NCBI GenBank assembly: GCA_031296935.1
Contig: JAVDPD010000013.1
Span: 62,001 to 126,000, forward strand
Source of the DNA: Cerasicoccus maritimus
GTDB lineage: Bacteria; Verrucomicrobiota; Verrucomicrobiia; Opitutales; Cerasicoccaceae
Length of the DNA: 64,000 bases
Direction: 5' to 3'
Shown: in pieces, positions 9,534 through 19,644 of the stretch
Position numbering within the stretch: position 1 is the first letter of the stretch
How the letters are laid out: each line of letters begins with the position of its first letter
Notes under the pieces: generated by a model
What the model was told of the DNA's origin: nothing
What the model saw: only the letters and a program-made list of their open reading frames with translations
Database searches by the model: none
Made by a program: the position numbers and the translations under genes

Positions 9534-9641
9534 GCCAAGCCACGCTTACTTCTCCCGTACTGTGAGTTAGAAAGCATGCTTAATCGCGTGTTTTCCCCTC
9601 CTTCTAAGCGTGCAAAAGAGCTGGTTACAGGTTGCTCATTT

Positions 9642-9655
9642 CGGGAATATTCCCG
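9642..9655. promoter_or_regulatory. Perfect 14-bp palindrome upstream of the DUF134 regulator
   Basis: CGGGAATATTCCCG is a perfect palindrome ending 20 bp before the ATG at 9676. Its position suggests an operator, possibly for autoregulation by the helix-turn-helix protein encoded next to it. There is no direct evidence of binding. Confidence 0.4.
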
Positions 9656-9675
9656 TTACTAAAACCATACAACTC

Positions 9676-10341
9676 ATGGGACGCCCTACTAAACAACGCC
9701 AGCTTCAAGGTATGCCCTCCCCTAAGGTTTACCTGCCGGTGAACCCAACTGAGCGCCAGCTAAAGCCCTACGCCGAAGTATCTCTGCTCGATTTCGAAGT
9801 CATGCGACTAGTGGACGGACATGCGCTGACTCTTCGCGAAGCCGCTAACGAACTTGGAGTTTCCCACAGCACTGCTGGCCGCATGCTAGAGCGAGCACGC
9901 CGCTCGATCGCCCTGGGCATTGAACGCAACCGTCCCCTTTGCATCGATGCCGAAGAAACCGCAGACTTTCAAATCAAGTTTGATGAAATAGAGCCTGACT
10001 CTGGACAACCTCCTCCAGAGCGCATCATTGCAATTGCGAGTGAGGATGGCGATCTCGACAGCTCAGTTAGCTCTATCTTTGGTCGCGCCAGATATTTCAT
10101 TATCCACAATTCTGTTACCACACACACGACGGTCCTGGAGAACGCAGGGGCCCACGTCCGGCGACAAGCAGCGCAAGCCGCAATCCACTGTCTCAGGCAA
10201 GCAAACGTTACAGATATTGTCGCCGGACGCTTTGGCCCTGATGCGATAGAGTTACTCGCAGAAGTCTGCATCGTGCCGCACACCGCAAAGGGCGTTTCCA
10301 ACCACGAAGTCATTCAATACATCAAGGTAAAATCCGCATGA
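9676..10341 (+). CDS. DUF134 helix-turn-helix protein fused to a NifX-like domain
   Basis: The protein (221 residues from ATG 9676, giving the family start MGRPTKQRQL) has an N-terminal DUF134/sigma-70 region 4-like part with LREAANELGVSHSTAGRMLERARR as the recognition helices. From about residue 115 it continues with a dinitrogenase iron-molybdenum cofactor (NifX/NifB-like) fold containing GDLDSSVSSIFGRARYFIIH and a Gly/Pro-rich end. It overlaps the next gene by 4 nt (ATGA), so the two are co-translated. The pair is probably linked to metal or Fe-S cofactor handling; no nif genes are seen. Confidence 0.8.
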   Translation: MGRPTKQRQLQGMPSPKVYLPVNPTERQLKPYAEVSLLDFEVMRLVDGHALTLREAANELGVSHSTAGRMLERARRSIALGIERNRPLCIDAEETADFQIKFDEIEPDSGQPPPERIIAIASEDGDLDSSVSSIFGRARYFIIHNSVTTHTTVLENAGAHVRRQAAQAAIHCLRQANVTDIVAGRFGPDAIELLAEVCIVPHTAKGVSNHEVIQYIKVKSA

Positions 10342-10748
10342 CAGCCACCCAAAACATCCAGCGCCTGGCCGTACCCGTTGAGGCCGACCAAGGCCATGAT
10401 TCAGTAATTTGCGTCCACTTCGGCAAGGCTCCGTTCTTTGCCATCGTGGATGCCGACGGAGGCAACTATGAGTGCCTGAGTGCAGACAACCTGCGAATGA
10501 CAGGTGAATGTGCCCCAATTCAAGGCCTCAGTCAACGCGGTTGCCGCATCCTCTTCGGACAAAACATGGGCCGTGGGGCCCTACAGCGGGCGCATGAAGC
10601 AGGTTTGCTTATTTTTCATGCTGACAATTGCCGCACCGTAGCGGAATTGCTAAAAAAACATCAGGAAGGGCTCAGCATTGATTTGCCCGACAGCGCACTC
10701 TGCAATCACCACGATCACGGCCACGACCATTGCAAATGCGGCCATTAA
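10338..10748 (+). CDS. NifX/NafY-like cofactor-binding protein with His/Cys-rich tail
   Basis: The 136-residue protein follows the dinitrogenase iron-molybdenum cofactor fold: LAVPVEADQGHDSVICVHFGKAPFF opens the domain, and the QGLSQRGCRILFGQNMGRGA segment fits the conserved loop. The last 15 residues (CNHHDHGHDHCKCGH) hold six histidines and three cysteines, a likely metal-binding tail. The start overlaps the stop of the DUF134 fusion gene. The fold is known from NifX, NafY and small archaeal proteins; the bound metal here is unknown. Confidence 0.8.
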   Translation: MTATQNIQRLAVPVEADQGHDSVICVHFGKAPFFAIVDADGGNYECLSADNLRMTGECAPIQGLSQRGCRILFGQNMGRGALQRAHEAGLLIFHADNCRTVAELLKKHQEGLSIDLPDSALCNHHDHGHDHCKCGH

Positions 10749-10922
10749 TCACTCATATCCAGTTAGTTACATTCCTCCACTAGCAAAACCAATTCGTGAA
10801 AGATCCCACGCATCAGGGAATAGTATTTGGCTAATTCTCCACTTGTGCATTGACGCTCGGTAAAAGTTAATGTGAACTAAACGATTCTGTGTACGGAAAT
10901 TGCTGTGCCTTTAACTAAGACA

Positions 10923-11318
10923 ATGTTAGTCGATATTCTAAAGAGTAAAATTTTGCGAGCCGAAGTCACTGAAGCAGAAGTTGACTATGAGGGCTCACTA
11001 GCCATTGACGCGGAGTTGATGGAGCGCATCGGCCTGCTCCCCTTCGAGAAAATTCTTGTAGGCAACATATCGAATGGCGAACGCTTGGAAACCTACGCCA
11101 TCGAGGCCCCTGCCGGGTCCCGCAAGTTTGCCCTCAACGGCGCTGCCGCCCACCGAGGCAAACCCGGAGACCTGCTTGTCATCATGTCCTTTGCGCGCAT
11201 GACTGCCGAGGAAGCCAAGGAGTGGACCCCCCGCGTTGTAGTCTTGGCGGATGGTAATCAGACCATCGTTAAGGAGCGGGCACCAGGCCTCGAAAATGCG
11301 GAATTCCGCGTGGTCTAA
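10923..11318 (+). CDS. panD: Aspartate 1-decarboxylase precursor
   Basis: PanD makes beta-alanine for pantothenate and coenzyme A. The proenzyme self-cleaves at Gly24-Ser25, visible here as DYEGSLAID, to create the pyruvoyl group. From ATG 10923 the first 25 residues align position for position with E. coli PanD ([20 protein letters not shown]). A GTG at 10905 would add six residues and is less likely. Further matches are [10 protein letters not shown] and [13 protein letters not shown] in the active-site region. At 131 residues it has normal length. It is monocistronic in appearance. Confidence 0.93.
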   Translation: MLVDILKSKILRAEVTEAEVDYEGSLAIDAELMERIGLLPFEKILVGNISNGERLETYAIEAPAGSRKFALNGAAAHRGKPGDLLVIMSFARMTAEEAKEWTPRVVVLADGNQTIVKERAPGLENAEFRVV

Positions 11319-11458
11319 GCCGCCCTAATCGGTATCTCTACAGGAAACCATTAGCTAGCCAAGCGTCCAAGTCGCTTAAGCGAAATTTGCTCGCTGGGAA
11401 CTACTCTGGATAATTAGTAGTTGTCATGGTTCTCTAAGCGGCTTACAACAACTGGCTT

Positions 11459-11917
11459 ATGAGTGCGGAAATACTGCGCAGTCCGGGTGACGACTGCATC
11501 CGGCAATTCTCAATCTTTGCCGATAACAAAGTTGGGCGACTGAATGACATCATTATGATGCTCGCCCAGCACAATATCCACATACTGTCGATCTGCACGG
11601 TCGACACGACGGACAGCGCCATACTCCGATTGATACCGGATTATTGGGAGGACGCCAAAAAGCTCTTCGAAGAACAGGGATTGGCCTTCTCCTTGAACGA
11701 GGTCATGGTGGTTGAATTCGATTCTGAAAAGGACATCCGAAACGTGACCTGCGCCCTCACACAAACGGAGATAAATATTCACTACACCTACCCCATGCTC
11801 ATGCGCCCACAAGGTAAGTGTGGCCTCGTCCTGCATTTGGAAGATAATGATATGGCCACAGATATTCTCTCCTCCAGTGGCATAAAGGTTCTCAAACTCA
11901 GCGACCTCGCTCGCTAG
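11459..11917 (+). CDS. Tandem ACT-domain protein
   Basis: The 152-residue protein carries an N-terminal ACT domain, with RQFSIFADNKVGRLNDIIMMLAQHNIHI forming the beta-alpha start and the Gly in the ligand turn. A second, more divergent ACT-like half follows, ending GKCGLVLHLEDNDMATDILSSSGIKVL. Stand-alone ACT pairs usually sense amino acids. No partner enzyme is encoded next to it, so the ligand is unknown. Confidence 0.78.
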   Translation: MSAEILRSPGDDCIRQFSIFADNKVGRLNDIIMMLAQHNIHILSICTVDTTDSAILRLIPDYWEDAKKLFEEQGLAFSLNEVMVVEFDSEKDIRNVTCALTQTEINIHYTYPMLMRPQGKCGLVLHLEDNDMATDILSSSGIKVLKLSDLAR

Positions 11918-12062
11918 AACATTAGCGAACTGTAGCCGGTTTGCGACGTTTGGGAAGGCTGAAGCCTTGCCCTCGCGCAAATCATTGCCAGTCATGGTGC
12001 GGCAAGTCGATGAGAGCCACTTTGATTTCTACACGACCGCAAGCGGCTAGAGATAACATGAA

Positions 12063-12096
12063 GTTGCCGGGTCCAGCCCTTGCTCACCCCGGCAAC
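12063..12096 (+). other. Inverted repeat directly upstream of the IS110-type transposase
   Basis: GTTGCCGGG and CCCGGCAAC form a perfect 9-bp inverted repeat separated by 16 nt, ending two bases before the transposase ATG. In IS110-family elements the non-coding ends carry the guide (bridge/seek) RNA, so this hairpin may be part of the element left end. The true boundaries cannot be fixed by eye. Confidence 0.35.
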
Positions 12097-12098
12097 CG

Positions 12099-12977
12099 AT
12101 GATAGATCAAAAACAATACCTGGCCGTTAAGCTCGGCATCGATGTTCACGCTGACAGCTACGTGGTGGTTCCGCAGGATTGGGACGAGCAGGGGCGCGGA
12201 GTCAAAAGCGATTCGCTGGACGCGCTGGCTTTGTGCCAGCGTCTGGACCGCTACGTCGGCGGCAACCGCAAAGCCTTCACGGTGGTGCATGTGCCGAGCC
12301 TCAAGCAGGAGCGTCAACGCGCCCGCTGCCGCCTGCGCGAGCAGATCCAGAAGCACCGCAAAAGCTTGCAGGGGCAAGGTCGCTCGCTGCTGCTGACGCA
12401 GGACATTCGCGTGAAAGGCCAGTGGTGGCAAGGCACCCGCTGGCGTGAGCTGGAGGAGTCCGCACCGCAGTGGGTGTTGCAACACCTGAGCGTGCTGCGC
12501 GAGCTGCTGCAGGCAGTTTGTCAGCAGGAAAAAGCGCTGACCGAAGAGCTCGAGCAAGACGCCCCCAAGGCGCTGCCACGCGGCATCGGCGCGCTGACTT
12601 ATCGCCAACTGGGTGTGGAGATGTGCGACTGGAGTCGTTTCAACAACCGCCGCCAAGTCAGCAGCTACACCGGGCTGTGCCCCAGCGAACATTCCTCGGG
12701 CAAAAAGCGCAGGCAGGGCCACATCACCAAACACGGCAACCCGCGCGTGCGCGCCAAGCTGGTCGAGTGCGCCTGGCGCCTGGTGCGCTATCAGCCCAAC
12801 TACCCGCCGATCCAAAAGTTCCGCGCCGCCTTGCTGGAAAAGAAAACCTCCCCGGCAGCCAGGAAAAAAGCCATCGTCGCGGTCGCCCGACGACTGGCCG
12901 TGGACCTGTGGCGACTCTTTACCGACCAAACCACCCCCGAGCAAATCGGCCTGCTCATCAAACCGCAAATAGGATAA
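12099..12977 (+). pseudogene. IS110-family transposase with internal deletion
   Basis: The 292-residue frame starts like an IS110 RuvC-like DEDD domain (LGIDVHADSYVVV, first catalytic Asp) but jumps at once to PQDWDEQGRGVKSDSLDALAL, which belongs to the third/fourth catalytic block. In intact relatives (about 330-360 residues) some 60-70 residues lie between, including the CYEAGPxG segment that supplies the catalytic Glu. That segment is missing, in frame. The C-terminal Transposase_20 domain is present (GLCPSEHSSGKKRRQGHITKHGNPRVR), with the serine region intact. I infer a non-functional copy. Repeated YVVV-like coding at both borders would explain the deletion. Confidence 0.75.
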
Positions 12978-13408
12978 CTTCGCTCAAGATAAACAAAGTA
13001 GAAAAGCCAACCCAATAATCTTTCCGGTGAAGGAGCGCGTCTGGAAAAATGTATGGGCCAAGCCCGTTCTAGAGATAAGACCGCCTGCCACCCTCAAACG
13101 ACATTGAATACGTCATTAAGCGCCGACCAGTCGCGCGCGCATAGCAGTATAAGCCGCTTGAAAACAAGCGAGCAACCGAGGGAGGACTTCAGAACCGAAC
13201 AACAACAACAAGCATGCTTGACTCAAAAAACTTCATAGCAGCATTTTTCAATAAACCCTCAATGACGTCACCTCATTGCCCAATATGGTCATACCTGCCC
13301 AACGATACTCCGCGTCAATAGGGCCGGGCGCAGCAAGCCCACCGAGTTTCTGGACATGCGGTCAGATGAATTTTAGGTAGCACGCGACTTCACCGAATCA
13401 TTTTGCGG
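12978..13408. other. Gene-free stretch, probable right flank of the IS110-type element
   Basis: No convincing coding frame is seen in these 430 bp. A perfect hairpin CGCTTG-AAAA-CAAGCG lies at 13155-13170. The 10-mer CTAGAGATAA occurs at 13069-13078 and again upstream of the transposase at 12047-12056. These may belong to the IS right end or its guide RNA, but no defined end can be shown. Confidence 0.3.
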
Positions 13409-14260
13409 TCAAGTAGCCGAAAAACCGATCAGCGTGATGCCGCGTTGCTTCGCGGCCGCGAGGACGTTGGGCTTGTCGAGCATGATGACGTTGTCGGCCT
13501 CAAGGGCGGCGGCTTTAATGCCGTGCTGGGCCATGGTTTCGAGGGTCTTGTCGCCGAAGACGGGGACGTCGAAACGGTAGTCCTGGTTGGGCTTCACGGT
13601 CTTCACAAAGACCATTTCCTTGGCGCTAAACGTGCCGGCGCGCTCGAGCATTTTGTCCGTGCCTTCAAAGGCTTCGACGGCGACGACCGTGCCGCGGTTG
13701 ACCACGATGCCCTGGCCGACATCGAGGCGCGCCATCTCGCGGCAGATGTGCACGCCGTGCTGGAGCGAGTCCTCGTCGGGCTGGAATTTACCGGCGGTCA
13801 TCAGGCCGGGGCTCGCCATTTGGTCATCGAGAAATGCTCGGGCGTCGAGCAGGGCGCAGTCGATCTTTGCCATCTCGTCGGCGAGGGCGCCAAAGATGGT
13901 TTCGGCGTTGCGATGCTTGAGCTTGGCGAGGATCGCAACGGCCTTCAGGTCGGGATGCAGGCCCTTGAATAAACGCCCGGGCGTGATCTGCCCGACCATC
14001 ATCGACGACCGCGCGCCGAAGCGCTTGAGCGCCTTGAGCATGTGGCCGACTTGGCCGACTTTGATCATGGCGCGTTGGTCGGCGGGAAAACTTTCGTAGA
14101 GGTCGAGCCGGGTTTCGCCCTCGAAGGCGACCAGGCACACGGGCACGCCAGCAGCGCGGAGACGCTCTACCGTGAGGACCGGATAAAGGCGCTGCCCGGC
14201 GATGACCGCCACCGGCTGCGTGGGGTCGAAGTCGTCGGGAAGGTAGCGGGAGAGCGACAC
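13409..14260 (-). CDS. lpxI: UDP-2,3-diacylglucosamine diphosphatase LpxI
   Basis: LpxI hydrolyses UDP-2,3-diacylglucosamine to lipid X and UMP in lipid A synthesis, replacing LpxH. The 283-residue protein matches the DUF1009/LpxI family: an N-terminal domain with VAVIAGQRLYPVL and VGQVGHMLKALKRFG, and the C-terminal catalytic domain with VGQGIVVNRGTVVAVEAFEGTD and KPNQDYRFDVPVFGDKTLE. Translation starts at GTG 14260, which directly abuts the stop of the preceding gene (TAAGTG). It indicates a Gram-negative outer membrane with lipid A. Confidence 0.92.
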   Translation of the reverse strand: MSLSRYLPDDFDPTQPVAVIAGQRLYPVLTVERLRAAGVPVCLVAFEGETRLDLYESFPADQRAMIKVGQVGHMLKALKRFGARSSMMVGQITPGRLFKGLHPDLKAVAILAKLKHRNAETIFGALADEMAKIDCALLDARAFLDDQMASPGLMTAGKFQPDEDSLQHGVHICREMARLDVGQGIVVNRGTVVAVEAFEGTDKMLERAGTFSAKEMVFVKTVKPNQDYRFDVPVFGDKTLETMAQHGIKAAALEADNVIMLDKPNVLAAAKQRGITLIGFSAT

Positions 14261-15004
14261 TTACAGTTTGGTGTTGTGGTAGGGCTTGCTGCTGCGAATC
14301 ACGGGCGGCACGACGCGCATGGGCTCAATTGCGCCGTCACTGGTTTGGAAGAACCAGCGGCGCAGCGTGATCAGCGCAATGTCCGTTTGCGGGGTCCACT
14401 CCTGCGTCAGCGCGTCGGTGACGGGGCGGATCAAATTGCTGGGGTCCACGGCGTGGGCTTGCAGCCGGTAGCCGGCATTGAGCAGGTGGGTTTGGTCGCC
14501 AATCTGGATACTCGCGCGGCCCTTTAAAATCGCCACTTCCTTTTCCACGCCTTCGTGGATCAGCACGGCGGCTTGGGCCTTGAGCGAGGCTTCGACGCCA
14601 TCTTCAAGCGACACTTTGAGCAGCGAGCTCGGGTTGGGGTCGCGCTGGGTTAAGGCGATTTGCCCTTGAATGAGCGTCAGCTTTAAGTCCGAGCGGCTGG
14701 GCTCGAACTCGAAGTCATCCGGGCGCGACTCGAAGGGCATTTGGTCGTAGCGATCAACGCGCAGGCGGGTGTTGGCGCTCACGTAAACCGCCACGCCGTT
14801 GGAAAACACAAGGGCGGCAAAGCCGTCGGCGTTGGTGGTAATTTCCACGCCGGTCGGCTCGAAGCCCTTGGCAATTTCCAGCACCTGCCCGTCCTTGGTC
14901 GCCGTGGCTTGGGCCAGGCTGTCAAACACGGCCAAGCCGTCCGCCGCGCGCAAACTGGCAGTCAGCGCGAGGAGGCAGGCGAGGGCAGTGGCAAACAGAC
15001 GCAT
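14261..15004 (-). CDS. Secreted FecR-like domain protein
   Basis: The 247-residue protein has a Sec signal peptide (MRLFATALACLLALTASLRAA). The body resembles a FecR fold: FAALVFSNGVAVYVSANTRLRVDRY, then a beta-rich middle with EVAILKGRASIQIGDQTHLLNAG. In Verrucomicrobia such periplasmic FecR-like proteins occur outside iron signalling, so no regulatory role is claimed. It lies 3 bp after leuS and abuts lpxI, suggesting one leftward transcript. Confidence 0.65.
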   Translation of the reverse strand: MRLFATALACLLALTASLRAADGLAVFDSLAQATATKDGQVLEIAKGFEPTGVEITTNADGFAALVFSNGVAVYVSANTRLRVDRYDQMPFESRPDDFEFEPSRSDLKLTLIQGQIALTQRDPNPSSLLKVSLEDGVEASLKAQAAVLIHEGVEKEVAILKGRASIQIGDQTHLLNAGYRLQAHAVDPSNLIRPVTDALTQEWTPQTDIALITLRRWFFQTSDGAIEPMRVVPPVIRSSKPYHNTKL

Positions 15005-15007
15005 GGC

Positions 15008-17632
<2,625 letters not shown>

Positions 17633-17678
17633 CGCTTTGATGGGAAACCGACCGAGTTTGGACGTTTACGCGGGGGCG

Positions 17679-18029
17679 TCAAGGACGCGTCTCGGTTTCG
17701 AGCGCTTTCAATTCCGCCTTCAGCCGGGTGACTGCCTGCACGCGCTGAGTGACGATTAAAACGCCCAAGGCGAGCAACGCGCCACCCAAAATGCAGCTGC
17801 CCCACATGGCCGCCGGGTTCACCGCGATGAAGGAGAAAAACATCGTGATGACACCTGCCGCGATCAGGGGCAGGGCGTAGGTGGTGATGCCGTCGCGCTC
17901 CTCCTTGATCTGCTGTTCGATCAGGCGGTCTTGCGGAATCTCCTCCACGGGCACGGACTCGCGCAGAAAGGCCTTTTCCTTGGCCAGTAGACGCTTTTGC
18001 CGCTCCAGAATGCTGAAGTCTTCAGTCAC
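17679..18029 (-). CDS. Small two-helix membrane protein
   Basis: The 116-residue protein has a charged N-terminal half (ERQKRLLAKEKAFLRE, then PVEEIPQDRLIEQQIKEE) and two hydrophobic helices, about residues 50-70 and 76-94, followed by a basic/acidic coiled tail. I do not recognise the family. It precedes leuS on the same strand. The EIPQDRLI segment recurs in a relic frame at 19094-19165, which suggests a local duplication. Confidence 0.6.
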   Translation of the reverse strand: MTEDFSILERQKRLLAKEKAFLRESVPVEEIPQDRLIEQQIKEERDGITTYALPLIAAGVITMFFSFIAVNPAAMWGSCILGGALLALGVLIVTQRVQAVTRLKAELKALETETRP

Positions 18030-18093
18030 AACGCAATATTGAAAGCAAATTCGCCCGCCGCGGCAACTTCATTTACTCGCAGCCTATTGGTAA

Positions 18094-18924
18094 TTATTGA
18101 AAGTTAATGGCCGCGGAACGTCGCCTAATTCTGTGGCGTAGGAACACCAGAACACCCATCAGCCCGGACATCATGATGGCGGTATTTCGGGGCTCAGGCA
18201 CGATTTCGGGGTCAGTGAGGTAGCCGCTGGTGATCTCGTAGTAATAGTCCGAGCCGCTGTCGCTGAACTCATAGTAGGAGAACAGCGTGTTGTAATCCTC
18301 TCCCGTGAATTGATTCATGAGGTCGACAAAGTCGACTAGGTAAAGCGTATCGCTGTCCGATAACGCGGCGGTGCCGTCACTCGCATTCTCTGTCAGGTAT
18401 TCATCGCTCTGGTTTTGCGCGGCTTGATAGACCGCGTATTGGAAGCCGCTGCTGCTGTCCGGCGCGCCTGAGATTGCACCGTCAAAAGAGAGGGTCAGTT
18501 GGTTCGAGCCAGACTCTTTGAATTCGATAAACCAGTTACTGCTGTTATCATACCAAGTGTATTGCACCGAGATTTTCACGTTGGTGAATTCCTTGTCGTT
18601 ACTGTAGGTGGCTGGCCAAGCGGGCCATTCATAAGTGAATGAGCCTCCGTCGCTTACCGTGAATTTGAAGTCGACGCTGTTGACCGCAATGCCATCCAGA
18701 TCGGTGGAGAAACTCACATTGCTGATTGAGCCGATGCCGGCCTCATCCCAGGTCATCGTCCAATCACTTTTCGTGTAGTTGGTGGTGTCTGAACCAACCG
18801 TGATTTTTCCATCCACGTAGCCATCGAATTGGACTTGGGTGTCCGACTGACTGACCGCGCTGGTCGTGGCGCTTAGCAATAGCCAGGTGATCAAAGAAAT
18901 TGAGTGTAGTAGTGATACTTTCAT
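18094..18924 (-). CDS. PEP-CTERM sorting-signal protein
   Basis: The 276-residue protein begins with a signal peptide (about residues 1-25) and ends with VPEPRNTAIMMSGLMGVL, a hydrophobic stretch and RHRIRRRSA, the tripartite PEP-CTERM signal processed by exosortase. The body is rich in Ser, Asp, Tyr and Thr with beta-strand character and no catalytic motif I can name. Such proteins are exported and linked to the envelope or extracellular polymer. No exosortase gene is in the window. Confidence 0.8.
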   Translation of the reverse strand: MKVSLLHSISLITWLLLSATTSAVSQSDTQVQFDGYVDGKITVGSDTTNYTKSDWTMTWDEAGIGSISNVSFSTDLDGIAVNSVDFKFTVSDGGSFTYEWPAWPATYSNDKEFTNVKISVQYTWYDNSSNWFIEFKESGSNQLTLSFDGAISGAPDSSSGFQYAVYQAAQNQSDEYLTENASDGTAALSDSDTLYLVDFVDLMNQFTGEDYNTLFSYYEFSDSGSDYYYEITSGYLTDPEIVPEPRNTAIMMSGLMGVLVFLRHRIRRRSAAINFQ

Positions 18925-19070
18925 GATGTCGCGTGATCTTGAAGATAAACGGCTCCGTTGAAGGAATATAACACAGCGAAAGTTAATGGCTGGTTAACGC
19001 TGGCTGGGAGCAAGGGACGCTGCCCTGACATAATCCTGCAAGCACCTAACAGGCGTGGGACGACTTAGCG

Positions 19071-19098
19071 AGCTTTTCATCTAACTTGGCCGATCAGG
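19071..19098. repeat. Dispersed repeat, copy 1
   Basis: The sequence CTTTTCATCTAACTTGGCCG, followed by ATCAGG, is found again with two mismatches, in reverse orientation, inside the hairpin at 56710-56767. Both copies sit in gene-poor, repeat-bearing intergenic DNA. Confidence 0.6.
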
Positions 19099-19282
19099 CC
19101 GCAGCGCTTTTCCGCGTCAGCTTCGTTGGTTCTGCGATCAGGCGGTCTTGCGGGATGTCTTCCATGACGACTGCGGCATTGTTACCTCGTATCAAGGCGT
19201 TTGTTGCTTTGAGATAGCCACTTGTGTTGGAGTAACGCAGCCTCCTGTACTGCTGCTTACGTCCATGAACGTAGACCCCTTA
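19094..19282 (-). pseudogene. Relic frame similar to the 17679-18029 gene
   Basis: Read leftward, an open stretch of about 60 codons runs from 19282 to the TGA at 19094-19096 and reads like real protein (SGYLKATNALIRGNN, then VVMEDIPQDRLIAEP). The EDIPQDRLI part repeats EEIPQDRLI of the small membrane protein nearby. Only the last 23 codons follow an ATG (19165). It is probably a decayed fragment; a short live gene cannot be excluded. Confidence 0.3.
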
Positions 19283-19342
19283 CGTCCCGGGACGTAGGCC
19301 GGTTACGTCCGTGGACGTAGCTCTCCTACGCTCATGGGCGTA
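19258..19342. repeat. Four palindromes in tandem, period 23 bp
   Basis: Four 16-bp units of the form TACGTCCNNGGACGTA lie at 19258, 19281, 19304 and 19327, each separated by exactly 7 bp. The second is a perfect palindrome; the others differ at inner positions. The 7-bp spacers differ from each other. Regular spacing of conserved palindromes suggests an operator array or a clustered REP-like element. It lies about 330 bp upstream of the PEP-CTERM gene start. Confidence 0.8.
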
Positions 19343-19376
19343 AGGACCAACACGCGAGGGGCTTTAAAGGCAACCA

Positions 19377-19432
19377 ACGGCTAGGTTTGGCAACGCACAC
19401 GGCTAGGTTCGGGGCACGTTAAGGGCTACGTT
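19377..19432. repeat. Degenerate direct repeat, period 22-23 bp
   Basis: ACGGCTAGGTT at 19377 recurs at 19399 and, as AGGGCTACGTT, at 19422. The period is close to that of the adjoining palindrome array, so both may come from one 23-bp minisatellite. Confidence 0.45.
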
Positions 19433-19482
19433 TACAATAATCCCAGCTGGGCCAACGGCTGAAGACCATGCTGGATGATACT

Positions 19483-19558
19483 GGCCAGCGGGGACGCTGG
19501 CCGCTACCCCAAGCGTCAAGCAACCGAGCAGAGGTAGCGGCTAGCGTCCCAGCTAGCC
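19483..19558. repeat. REP-like inverted repeat
   Basis: A 26-nt left arm (19483-19508) and right arm (19533-19558) are inverted copies with 22 matches, built around GGGACGCT and AGCGTCCC and ending in GCTACC/GGTAGC. A 24-nt segment separates them. This is the layout of a REPIN or small MITE. Confidence 0.6.
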
Positions 19559-19644
19559 ACCCACGTATGATGGCTATTTCGAATGTCCATTGGCCCGAGC
19601 CGAAAGGCTGATTCTCCAAAACTCTGGGTGCAGCGGCACGCTGC

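Noticed and set aside
13053..13238. Plus-strand ORF of 61 codons after the transposase
   Set aside because: No ribosome-binding site, low-complexity translation, and the region is likely IS non-coding end.
19258..19342. CRISPR array
   Set aside because: The repeated units are 16-bp palindromes with only 7-bp spacers, and no cas gene is nearby.
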